A DNA stretch of 64,000 nt from Bacteroides sp. MSB163. Its GTDB lineage: Bacteria > Bacteroidota > Bacteroidia > Bacteroidales > Bacteroidaceae. The position numbers and the translations under genes are program-made. The notes beneath the pieces are model-generated. The model did not search any database. It was not told where the DNA came from and was given only the letters and a program-made list of their open reading frames with translations. Below, in pieces: positions 45,566 through 53,907 of this stretch. The stretch's first letter is position 1. Every line of letters starts with the position of its first letter. The stretch covers positions 5,820,001-5,884,000 of the forward strand of contig NZ_CP143867.1 of the NCBI RefSeq assembly GCF_036416795.1, read 5' to 3'.

Positions 45566-46534
45566 TTATCTTTCACGAGGTGCGGCTGTGCAGATTGTAC
45601 CATTATCAAATACAAATAGATTATCGGCAAAAATAACGACTTTGTTGTCCAATCCGAAACCAGAGCGGGATACATAATATTGATCCTGCACACTGGCTAA
45701 TGCACTGCTCTCAAAATATTTCTTGCCATCATAGTAAACAATGAATTTCTTATTTGCATCGATTGATACCGCAATAGTTTTGAAAGCATCCTTTTTAAAC
45801 TTAAAGTTTGCCGTATCCGTACCTTCATCTATTGTAATATCTTCCGTCTTTCCTGTTGTCACATTGGTTGTTGTATAAGTTGCTTTCCATGCTCCTGTTT
45901 TGGGATAGGTCGTAAAGCATGCCTTAGTTACATAAAACGTGGCATTATTGATACGGGCAAATTCAATACGGATCTCTGCAAAATTATTATCTGAAGGACA
46001 AGCATTTACTGCATAGTCCACTTGTGTGGAGAAAGGAACAGATACATTATTCCAGCTACGGGCAAAACGTCCGTCAGCTTTAGTGGAAGTTAATTTAACT
46101 GCACCATTCGTTCCCTTATTAGCGTCAAATGCTACTGTCATAGATGCATTGGACCAGCCTTCATTATAATAAGGAGTCTCAAAGTTAGAGTAAAACAGTT
46201 CATCCAGTACAGTCATTTTGGAACGACGGGTTTCTTTCTTACCACCACATTTCACCGTGCACCAAATTTCATAAGTTCCGGCTTCATTCGGAGCTTTCCA
46301 TACATTCTCAAATAGTCCTTGAGGATTTGTCATGCTTCCACCATCGCATCCCCATTCATAACTAACATCTGTATCATCACTGAGTTCGGCAGAAACAAAT
46401 ACTTTCACCACATCATTACGGCAAAACTTTGTGCCGAAAGTGTTCAATGAAACAATATTTACACTGTCATCGTCTGAACAGGAAGTGAAGATCACACATA
46501 TTAATATAGCAATATTGAATATTAGTTTTTTCAT
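45566..46534 (-). CDS. Surface glycan-binding-like lipoprotein C
   Basis: A 322-residue lipoprotein (lipobox FTSCSDDDS, with an acidic surface-export-like tail). Ig/PKD-like N-terminus (about 25-115: YEWGCDGGSMTNPQGLFENVWKAP) and a concanavalin-like beta-sandwich (about 120-310, NFETPYYNEGWSN, FIVYYDGKKYFES). A positional paralogue of 22873-23964; the N-terminal module is much better conserved than the C-terminal one, as expected if the cassettes bind different ligands. It starts 19 bp after the FAS1 gene. Confidence 0.75.
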   Translation of the reverse strand: MKKLIFNIAILICVIFTSCSDDDSVNIVSLNTFGTKFCRNDVVKVFVSAELSDDTDVSYEWGCDGGSMTNPQGLFENVWKAPNEAGTYEIWCTVKCGGKKETRRSKMTVLDELFYSNFETPYYNEGWSNASMTVAFDANKGTNGAVKLTSTKADGRFARSWNNVSVPFSTQVDYAVNACPSDNNFAEIRIEFARINNATFYVTKACFTTYPKTGAWKATYTTTNVTTGKTEDITIDEGTDTANFKFKKDAFKTIAVSIDANKKFIVYYDGKKYFESSALASVQDQYYVSRSGFGLDNKVVIFADNLFVFDNGTICTAAPRER

Positions 46535-46553
46535 ACGTTTCTATATTATTAAT

Positions 46554-47264
46554 TTATTCTTGACCCAAAAAATATCTCGATGGGCGAGGTTGCCACCAGT
46601 CAGATACATGGATATAACCATCACGTGCATGAATGTTAGTGGTGCGACAACTACCGGAAGATGCAGCTAACAATCCTCTAAAATTCCATTCAAAATTATT
46701 CAATTGAAGCGGCAGGTTACGGTCATGTCCGGCCTTGACACACATTACTGCAGTATCTCCTTGAAGTGTCTGACCATCTTTATTGTAGGAAAAGCTACCT
46801 TCTCCATAAGTCCCGATCCAACGGTCCGAAGAATCTATATTAAAATATGACCATTCTCCTCTTACAATATGATAAGTCAGTAATTCTTTTACCACTTTCT
46901 TGTCATATTGCTCCCATGCAGTAGCAGCTGCGGCTTCCGTAGTTCCTGGAAGCATCACCGGATTTTTCTTCCAAAAACAATTATCCCCACTGCTAAGAGC
47001 GCTATTGGTCAGCAATATATGCGTATTTCCTGCTTCTTTATACAAGTCTTCAATTCCTGCATACTGAATACCTTCAATTAAAGAACTGAATATATCAGGA
47101 CGGCTCTGGATAAATTCCCAGATTGTCATATTTACCTTATTATCCGCTTTTTTTGCTTCATATTCCTCGTTGCTTTGAAAATCAAGGTCAAACAAGGTGC
47201 ATGAACTCAGTGAAATGCAAAATAAGGCCAGACTTATAAAATATCTAAAGATTTTCATATTCAT
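46554..47264 (-). CDS. FAS1 (fasciclin)-like lipoprotein C
   Basis: A 236-residue lipoprotein (lipobox LSSCTLFDL) with one FAS1-like domain: MTIWEFIQSRPDIFSSLIEG, NTHILLTNSALS, VKELLTYHIVRGEWSYF and a final YIHVSDWW strand. A paralogue of 22168-22854 at the same position in the mirror cassette. It starts 20 bp after SusD-C. Adhesion or ligand binding at the cell surface is inferred. Confidence 0.76.
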   Translation of the reverse strand: MNMKIFRYFISLALFCISLSSCTLFDLDFQSNEEYEAKKADNKVNMTIWEFIQSRPDIFSSLIEGIQYAGIEDLYKEAGNTHILLTNSALSSGDNCFWKKNPVMLPGTTEAAAATAWEQYDKKVVKELLTYHIVRGEWSYFNIDSSDRWIGTYGEGSFSYNKDGQTLQGDTAVMCVKAGHDRNLPLQLNNFEWNFRGLLAASSGSCRTTNIHARDGYIHVSDWWQPRPSRYFLGQE

Positions 47265-47284
47265 TATTGTTTAAAACATTATTG

Positions 47285-48868
47285 TTATTCTTCATAAGGT
47301 TTGTTCTGTTGTCCTCTCATAGATGGATTCTTACGGAATACATCCTGATTCAGAGGCCACAAAATTCTGCCGTAACCACCAATCTGATTAGCTTCTTTCT
47401 CAGCACCAATAACAAAACCTTCCGGAATTCTCTGATCACCCAAGTCTTCATTCTGCAAATATGGATCTAAATATTCTTTTACCATATCATTGCGTACCAA
47501 ATCAAACCAACGTTTACCTTCTGCCCAAAGCTCAATGGTACGTTCATCGATAATCAACTTAATCAAATCTTTTTCGGTTGGGTAATCCTCTAAAACTGCA
47601 GTATTTTCCCAACCTGCACGTTCACGTATTTGATTGACGATATTAATCGCGCCTTGATAATCTTTATGCGTACCTAATACTAAAGCTTCAGCTTTTAGCA
47701 ACAAGATATCTGCTAAGCGATAAATTGGCATATGGGTAGAACATGATCCGTTAGCAACATAGGAATATCCGGGCCTGCCATCATTAGCAGTTGCTCCGTA
47801 TTCTGTGAATTTCGGGCATTTAATCTGGAAATTAGCGGCATTACCATAATCACCGTTCATTGCTTTTTCATACGATTCGTCTATCATCTCGTCAGGAGTA
47901 ATGAAATAGCTGATAGCAAATGTATCCATAATCATAGTGACGCGGTTATCTTCTCTCTTACGGGATACCAATTCCTTATAATATGCTTTTGTCGGATGAT
48001 ATCGGATGGTGTTTGAACCTGACGCAAGTTCCTGAGCATATCCAAAGCCGTTGCTGTCTTCTTCATAGTTCCAGAAAAGATTGAATATCATTTCTTTAGA
48101 ACTTGATGGATTCAAAAACATACTGGAATAGGTAGATGCCGGTTCAAGACTATATTTATAGTTTGTCAGTAAGTCATTAGCAGCTACGAGCGCTTTGTCA
48201 TATTCCTTATACCACATCAATACATCTACACGCAATGCCATAATAGCTCCGCGGTTTAAATAGTACTTACTGGCACTAGACATATCTGTAGAAGCACCAA
48301 TATGTTCTAATGCTTTCTCTATATCTTCCAGAATAAAAGCTTTCAATTCTTCTACAGAAGTCCTTCCATAATATCGTTCCTGCGAAGAGACATCTTCCAT
48401 GGGTTCAGTGATTTTAGGTACGCCGCCCCATACACGTATAGCATAAAAATACATCAATGCACGCATTGCATAAGCCTGACCTAAATATGGAGCAGATACA
48501 GAACTGCCTATAGGGCTGGTGGGAATATGCTTAATAGCCGCATTCGCACGATAAATTGTTTTATAAAGATCACTCCAACTGGAAGAGCCCGACTGAGAAT
48601 TCAAACCATTGTATAGTAAGTTACGGTCGTAAGCCGTACCACGTTCTGCATATACACCGGAACGAAGTTCGCCCCAATAGAACCAGTTTGTACGTAAGGT
48701 AGATTGCAGACCGTCATACATACCTGCATTCCAGGTTTTCAAATCCTGTTCCGAAGTCCAGAAAGTTTCGCCCGACAGCGAACTTTCGGGTTGTCTGTCT
48801 AAGAAGTTCTCACAAGAAGTGAGCAGCAGACTGACACCAGCGATCAGTAAATATTTTAATCTTTTCAT
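47285..48868 (-). CDS. SusD-C: surface glycan-binding lipoprotein
   Basis: A 527-residue SusD/RagB lipoprotein (lipobox LLTSCENFLDR). DRQPESSLSGETFWTSEQDLKTWNAGMYD and YLGQAYAMRALMYFYAIRVWGGVP are family hallmarks, and ERTIELWAEGKRWFDLVRNDMV is the C-terminal SusD helix. It is a paralogue of SusD-A (shared FLDR, NAGxYDxxQS and GQ(C/A)YAMRA segments) and follows SusC-C by 13 bp. Confidence 0.95.
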   Translation of the reverse strand: MKRLKYLLIAGVSLLLTSCENFLDRQPESSLSGETFWTSEQDLKTWNAGMYDGLQSTLRTNWFYWGELRSGVYAERGTAYDRNLLYNGLNSQSGSSSWSDLYKTIYRANAAIKHIPTSPIGSSVSAPYLGQAYAMRALMYFYAIRVWGGVPKITEPMEDVSSQERYYGRTSVEELKAFILEDIEKALEHIGASTDMSSASKYYLNRGAIMALRVDVLMWYKEYDKALVAANDLLTNYKYSLEPASTYSSMFLNPSSSKEMIFNLFWNYEEDSNGFGYAQELASGSNTIRYHPTKAYYKELVSRKREDNRVTMIMDTFAISYFITPDEMIDESYEKAMNGDYGNAANFQIKCPKFTEYGATANDGRPGYSYVANGSCSTHMPIYRLADILLLKAEALVLGTHKDYQGAINIVNQIRERAGWENTAVLEDYPTEKDLIKLIIDERTIELWAEGKRWFDLVRNDMVKEYLDPYLQNEDLGDQRIPEGFVIGAEKEANQIGGYGRILWPLNQDVFRKNPSMRGQQNKPYEE

Positions 48869-48881
48869 AAGTTGTTACAAG

Positions 48882-51800
48882 TTAAAAGTTAACATTTAGT
48901 CCGAAACCAATTTCTCTTGCGGTAGGATATCGTCCGTTATCAATACCCGGACGCAGCACATTGCTATTGGAAATACTTGACGGATCAAATCCTTTGTATT
49001 TTGTCCAAGTCAGAAGGTTGTTTCCATATACATACAACTGAAGATCGGAGATATGGAACCGTTTGATAAGATTACGGTCAACCCTATAAGCTAAACGAGT
49101 ATTTGTAAGGCGAATATAGTCGCCATCTTCCAGGAAGAAAGAAGAAAGTTCACGCGCATTGTTTACACCAGTTGTTGCTTTGGCACTACTATAAACTTCT
49201 GTTATTTGTCCCTGATATTTCCACAAACGATAACAGTCTCTTGCTAATGGAGTCATATTCGATGATGAATTTTGTAACAGGTCACGGCGTTGTTTATTAT
49301 AAATCTTGTTGCCAAAACTTCCATAGAACGAGAAGGATAATGAAAAATTCTTGTAATTCAAATAGTTAGTCCATCCCATATACCATGTAGGCATACCATT
49401 ACCCAAAATACGTCTGTCCGAATCACCAATTACACCATCATGATCCAAATCATCCCAGATTATATCACCACCTTTGCTCACCGAACCAGCGGTAGTCATT
49501 TGACCTACATCACCTGCATATTTCTGACCACCTTTTGTCTCATAGTGTGAGAAAATGGGTTTACCGTTAGAACCATAAATATAGTTATTATAGTTATTCG
49601 GATCTCTTTGATACACAGGAATCAAGCGGTCACCAAATGAACCGTCGCTATTCTTGATATATGCATTTGCTTCATCTGTGGCATAAATACCCAAGGCTTT
49701 TTGGCCGAACCATTGTCCCAAAGGCGAACCTTCTTCAATTAAGTATTTACCATCTTCCACAAAGCTCTTGCCTTCCGATAGCTTTAATACTTTATTCTTG
49801 TTTTTAGTATAGGTAAGAGTGGTCTGCCATGAAAAATCACGAAGTTGAACAGGAGTTGCATTTATTGTCAGCTCAATACCTTTATTCTCAATATTACCCA
49901 TATTGACACGCATACTACTAACACCTAATTCTGAAGGGATAACTTCATCGGCCAACAAATCTTTAGTCTTCTTGATATAATATTCTGCCACTAAAGAAAC
50001 TCGTCCGTCAAGTAATGTCACATCCAAACCAATATTAGTTTGTTCCGTCGATTCCCAACTCAAATCAAGGTTGGCCAGCTTATCCGTTTGAGTAACTCCG
50101 ATGACGCCATTATAATATGAACCAATATTATATTGGTTAATTGATTCATAGTTACCTACACGTTCATTACCATTTGTACCCCAGCTAAGTCTGAATTTAG
50201 CATCAGTCAGTACAGGTTTTGCCCAGTCAAAGAAGAATTCATCAGAAGCACGCCATGCAACAGATGCAGACGGGAATAATCCCCAACGGTTACCAACAAA
50301 ACGTGAAGAACCATCATAACGAAGATTTGACGTAAATATATATTTTCCTTTATAACTATAGTTTACACGTCCGAAAAAAGATGCCATAGCATGACTTTCA
50401 TAAGTAGTCTTAGTTTTTGTCAGGTCTTTCACCTGCTGAGCGTTAGAAGTAAGGATCGATTCTGATACATAATCGCTACCTTCTAAGTGGAATGTTTCAT
50501 CACGCCAATCCTCGACACTGGTACCGAACATAGCGCCTACTGAATGATCTTTGAAATCTCTGGCAAAGTTAATGTAAGTTTCCGCAGATAATTTGCGAGG
50601 GATTTTTGCATCATTAGAACCGGAACTGATACCTGAAGAAACTAAATCTCCACGGATCAACTGGTCATTACGGTTAACTTTCAATTCACCCTGTACATTG
50701 GCAGACCAGATCAAGCCTTTCATAAGCTGAAATTCCGCTCCCTGATACAAAGAAACTGAGTAGGAAACACTTTTATTAACACGTTCATAAGCATCAGCTA
50801 TCGGATTGAACTGACCACCATTATTATATACATAAGATCCGTCAGGAAAGTAAAGTGCCATTTGTGGCGGACGACGTAATGCCTGATTGATTACACCACC
50901 GGTATTGATGTTATTCTTATCAGTATAAGCCACATTGAAACGGCTCATTAATTTGAAACGATCCGACACAGCGAAATCAACGTTAGTTCTGGAAGTTACA
51001 CGATTCAAATAACTATTTAGTACAATACCTTGCTCGTTCAAATAGCCGATACTTGTATAATAACTCATTTTATTCTTTGCACCACTGATATTAATATCAA
51101 CCTGGTTAGAATGAGCCATACGAGTAATCAAATCCTGATAGTCATTATCAGCCATGAAGTTGGGATGCAAAGAGTCATTACTGGTTTTCCATAAAGAAGT
51201 TCCTGCATTACCGGCTCTTTCTTTCAAATAACGTTCAAATGCATTTGCCTGATCAATCTTATGTCCTAGCTTCTTCATTGAGTGGTTATACTTCACTGAA
51301 ATTCTGGCAGGAGCACCTTCTTTACCACGTTTAGTACTGATGATAATTACACCAGCAGCCGAACGGGAACCATAAATAGCGGCTGAAGCAGCATCTTTCA
51401 AAATTTCCATGCTTTCAATGTCGGCAGGATTGATAGTAGAAATATTATCTACTGCCACACCGTCTACAATGTATAACGGAGTAACACCTGATCCCATAGT
51501 AGAAGCACCACGAATCAGCATAGTACCTGTATCTCCAGGAGCACCTGAGTTATTGGAAATCTGCAGACCGGACACTTCCCCCTGTAATGCTTGAAAGATA
51601 TCAGTCGGTTGACGTTCTTCAATCGTTTTGGCATTTACAGTGGAGATAGCACCTGTCAAATCTCTCTTCTTTACCGTACCATAACCTATGACTACAACTT
51701 CATCCAATGCCTGGGCGTCTTCCGTTAGTACTATATTCATTTTAGTACCCATTGCCACCTGCGTTGCGTCCTTATATCCAATATAGCTAAATTTCAATGT

Positions 51801-52031
51801 AGCACCTTTGTTACATTTAATAGAGAAGTTACCATCAATATCAGTAATTGTTCCATTACTACCTTTCATAACGGAAACCGTTACTCCAATTAGAGGTTCC
51901 CCATTTTGATCGACAACCGTACCAGTTGTTGTTATTTCCTGAGCATATAGATTAAAACTCATAGAAAATGCAAACAGAACGAGGAAAAACCGCCATAATA
52001 GCGATTTCGATTTGTGTTCTTTCTTTTTCAT
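48882..52031 (-). CDS. SusC-C: TonB-dependent outer-membrane glycan transporter
   Basis: A 1049-residue SusC/RagA-type receptor. Its 5' UTR and first 14-15 codons (MKKKEHKSKSLLWR) are DNA-identical to those of SusC-A, whereas the rest of the leader differs at once (FFLVLFAFSM against LSLVLLALVL). CarboxypepD_reg-like domain (about 32-115), plug (DEVVVIGYGTVKKRDLTG) and barrel ending AREIGFGLNVNF. No STN domain. It heads the leftward cassette. Its start lies in the right copy of the inverted repeat. Confidence 0.95.
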   Translation of the reverse strand: MKKKEHKSKSLLWRFFLVLFAFSMSFNLYAQEITTTGTVVDQNGEPLIGVTVSVMKGSNGTITDIDGNFSIKCNKGATLKFSYIGYKDATQVAMGTKMNIVLTEDAQALDEVVVIGYGTVKKRDLTGAISTVNAKTIEERQPTDIFQALQGEVSGLQISNNSGAPGDTGTMLIRGASTMGSGVTPLYIVDGVAVDNISTINPADIESMEILKDAASAAIYGSRSAAGVIIISTKRGKEGAPARISVKYNHSMKKLGHKIDQANAFERYLKERAGNAGTSLWKTSNDSLHPNFMADNDYQDLITRMAHSNQVDINISGAKNKMSYYTSIGYLNEQGIVLNSYLNRVTSRTNVDFAVSDRFKLMSRFNVAYTDKNNINTGGVINQALRRPPQMALYFPDGSYVYNNGGQFNPIADAYERVNKSVSYSVSLYQGAEFQLMKGLIWSANVQGELKVNRNDQLIRGDLVSSGISSGSNDAKIPRKLSAETYINFARDFKDHSVGAMFGTSVEDWRDETFHLEGSDYVSESILTSNAQQVKDLTKTKTTYESHAMASFFGRVNYSYKGKYIFTSNLRYDGSSRFVGNRWGLFPSASVAWRASDEFFFDWAKPVLTDAKFRLSWGTNGNERVGNYESINQYNIGSYYNGVIGVTQTDKLANLDLSWESTEQTNIGLDVTLLDGRVSLVAEYYIKKTKDLLADEVIPSELGVSSMRVNMGNIENKGIELTINATPVQLRDFSWQTTLTYTKNKNKVLKLSEGKSFVEDGKYLIEEGSPLGQWFGQKALGIYATDEANAYIKNSDGSFGDRLIPVYQRDPNNYNNYIYGSNGKPIFSHYETKGGQKYAGDVGQMTTAGSVSKGGDIIWDDLDHDGVIGDSDRRILGNGMPTWYMGWTNYLNYKNFSLSFSFYGSFGNKIYNKQRRDLLQNSSSNMTPLARDCYRLWKYQGQITEVYSSAKATTGVNNARELSSFFLEDGDYIRLTNTRLAYRVDRNLIKRFHISDLQLYVYGNNLLTWTKYKGFDPSSISNSNVLRPGIDNGRYPTAREIGFGLNVNF

Positions 52032-52141
52032 TAAACTACTTTTTTAAATTAGACTTAAATTAACAAGGGATTTCACCTGAAATTCTTTTTGAGTTGTTCA
52101 TAATAGATTGTTTTTACATAATATCAATACATCATTTTTAA
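51988..52141 (-). repeat. Right copy of the ~155-bp inverted repeat at the start of SusC-C
   Basis: Reverse complement of 17295-17449 except for a 4-for-5-base difference at 52102-52105. It covers the first 14-15 codons of SusC-C and 110 bp upstream. Beyond 52141 and inside 51988 the two sequences are unrelated at the DNA level or only homologous as paralogous coding sequence. Confidence 0.92.
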
Positions 52142-52336
52142 AGTTAAACATCATTGTTTTCCACACCGCAAACAAACAACAATTTCCTCAAACAAGATTT
52201 AAAGATTGTATCAAATGCTATCAATTATATCTCAAAGTGTTATAGACTGTAAACAAAACAAAGAATAACAATCTATAAACCAACACATTACCAACAATCA
52301 CGATTTTACAACAGCAAATTACAAGCTAATTCCGGC
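52032..52336. other. 305-bp gap upstream of SusC-C
   Basis: Its left part (to 52141) is the right inverted repeat. The outer part (52142-52336) is AT-rich unique sequence that would stay fixed during inversion and could hold a promoter reading toward the repeat. On the minus strand there are near matches such as TATTCTTTG, but no exact TAnnTTTG box. Confidence 0.5.
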
Positions 52337-53893
52337 TTACTTAGTCAGTATTAGCAAGTCCATATTCCTATGACGAGCCATCAGTTGTGCTATATAAAGT
52401 GAACGGGGGAAAACATTCTTCTCATTCTGTCCTTCCCAAACACCATCCGGACGATCGATGAAAACTCCCGGATATTTTTCACCCTTCATACCAAAGCTAT
52501 AATTATATCCTGATGTCCAGGGGCTCTGTACAGCAGCACGCTTCACACGACAGTTCCAAAGTACCTGAGTTACTCCGGCCCAGCCATGTCCACTTCCCAT
52601 TTTACCACGATCCTGCACATTGATTTCTCCATCGGTAATCACATTATCATAAAGGGTTCCAACTGCCCAGCGATGGTGAGGACCTATATCCGCATAAGTT
52701 TGCGAAGCCGTACAATTATAAAATACATTGGGACCACATACACGTGCACCCGTCACATAGTCATGACGCCCCTCTGTACTCTGACAGTTCATAAACAGAT
52801 TTTGCTGTCCCCAATTATTAAAAGAATATCGCAGTCCACCGGTTATCAGAGATTTTGTTTCTAGACAACGGCAATCCATCACAGTTACATTCTTCGCATT
52901 GCGTTCACAACTTACCGCTGAATACCCGAAATAGCGACAAGTCAGATTACGCGCCCAGCAGTTTTCCACTTTATCGAACTGAACACCAATCCAACCATGC
53001 TCGTTATCCTCATAATGTTCAAATTCAGATTCCAAACACATATTAGTTACCCCGACTTCACTGATACGACCATCAAATGTATACTTAAAGACTTCACCAC
53101 CGCCATATTTCTCTTCCATTTGCATTACTACCGGATTATCAATATAAATACGGTTACCTTCTACTTTTGTAATTTCACGTTCAAAAGAAAGATTATATTC
53201 CCGTGCTGTCCATTGGCGGGTTCCCTGGCGTTCAACGATTTGATCCATCTTAATATCATGTATCCAATTCTCTGTTCCCGGACGATAAACAATGATACGA
53301 TCACCCACTTTAAAATTTGCAGCAGAAGAAACCTGAAAAGAGTGTGTTCCCACTGGTACAAAAGCATCCGTAATCTTCACCCTTGTTCCGGATACTTCCT
53401 CCATTCTACCATTACCAGATACTTCTATCAATGAAAAACGCTGCTTACCGATAGCCAATAGACGAGTTTCATTCACATTATCCCCTTCTCCGGTTAAAAT
53501 TACTCCACTTGCATTTATATGAATCGTTCCATGAACATGATATACTCCCCGTTTCAGCAGAACCGTTCCACGGTGTCCGTCTTTATCCGGTTGCATACGA
53601 GATACTTCATCTATTGCATCCTGAATTCTCTGACGACTATCCCCTTTTTCCACAGGATATACAGTTTTTGTTACCGGATAATCAGGAATTGATTTATCAC
53701 CATGATGATAACCAACCCGGCTAAAATCCGGTATTGTATTTCCCTGTTTATCGGGATAATAAGCTAACTCCCCTTTCGGAGTAATTTTCACATAGCTGGA
53801 TTGCCAGCCCGGAGGTAATTTGGTTTGAGCGGACACACTTACACAAAGTGCTATCGCCAGTACACCTCCTACAAGTTTCTTTACACGTTCCAT
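52337..53893 (-). CDS. Exported beta-helix protein 3 (putative lyase or epimerase)
   Basis: A 518-residue exported protein (signal peptide about 1-22, ending VSA). Same architecture as 34307-36175: GELAYYPDKQGNTIPDFSRVGY, then a right-handed beta-helix (TVLLKRGVYHVHGTIHI, GVILTGEGDN). Shared motifs: HHRWAVGTLYDN and MGSGHGWAGVTQVLWNC. It is the last gene of the right-hand degradative block, 14 bp after the GH95-like gene, and lies just outside the right inverted repeat, so it stays in place whatever the orientation of the segment. Confidence 0.68.
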   Translation of the reverse strand: MERVKKLVGGVLAIALCVSVSAQTKLPPGWQSSYVKITPKGELAYYPDKQGNTIPDFSRVGYHHGDKSIPDYPVTKTVYPVEKGDSRQRIQDAIDEVSRMQPDKDGHRGTVLLKRGVYHVHGTIHINASGVILTGEGDNVNETRLLAIGKQRFSLIEVSGNGRMEEVSGTRVKITDAFVPVGTHSFQVSSAANFKVGDRIIVYRPGTENWIHDIKMDQIVERQGTRQWTAREYNLSFEREITKVEGNRIYIDNPVVMQMEEKYGGGEVFKYTFDGRISEVGVTNMCLESEFEHYEDNEHGWIGVQFDKVENCWARNLTCRYFGYSAVSCERNAKNVTVMDCRCLETKSLITGGLRYSFNNWGQQNLFMNCQSTEGRHDYVTGARVCGPNVFYNCTASQTYADIGPHHRWAVGTLYDNVITDGEINVQDRGKMGSGHGWAGVTQVLWNCRVKRAAVQSPWTSGYNYSFGMKGEKYPGVFIDRPDGVWEGQNEKNVFPRSLYIAQLMARHRNMDLLILTK

Positions 53894-53907
53894 TCTATTC
53901 TCAATTA

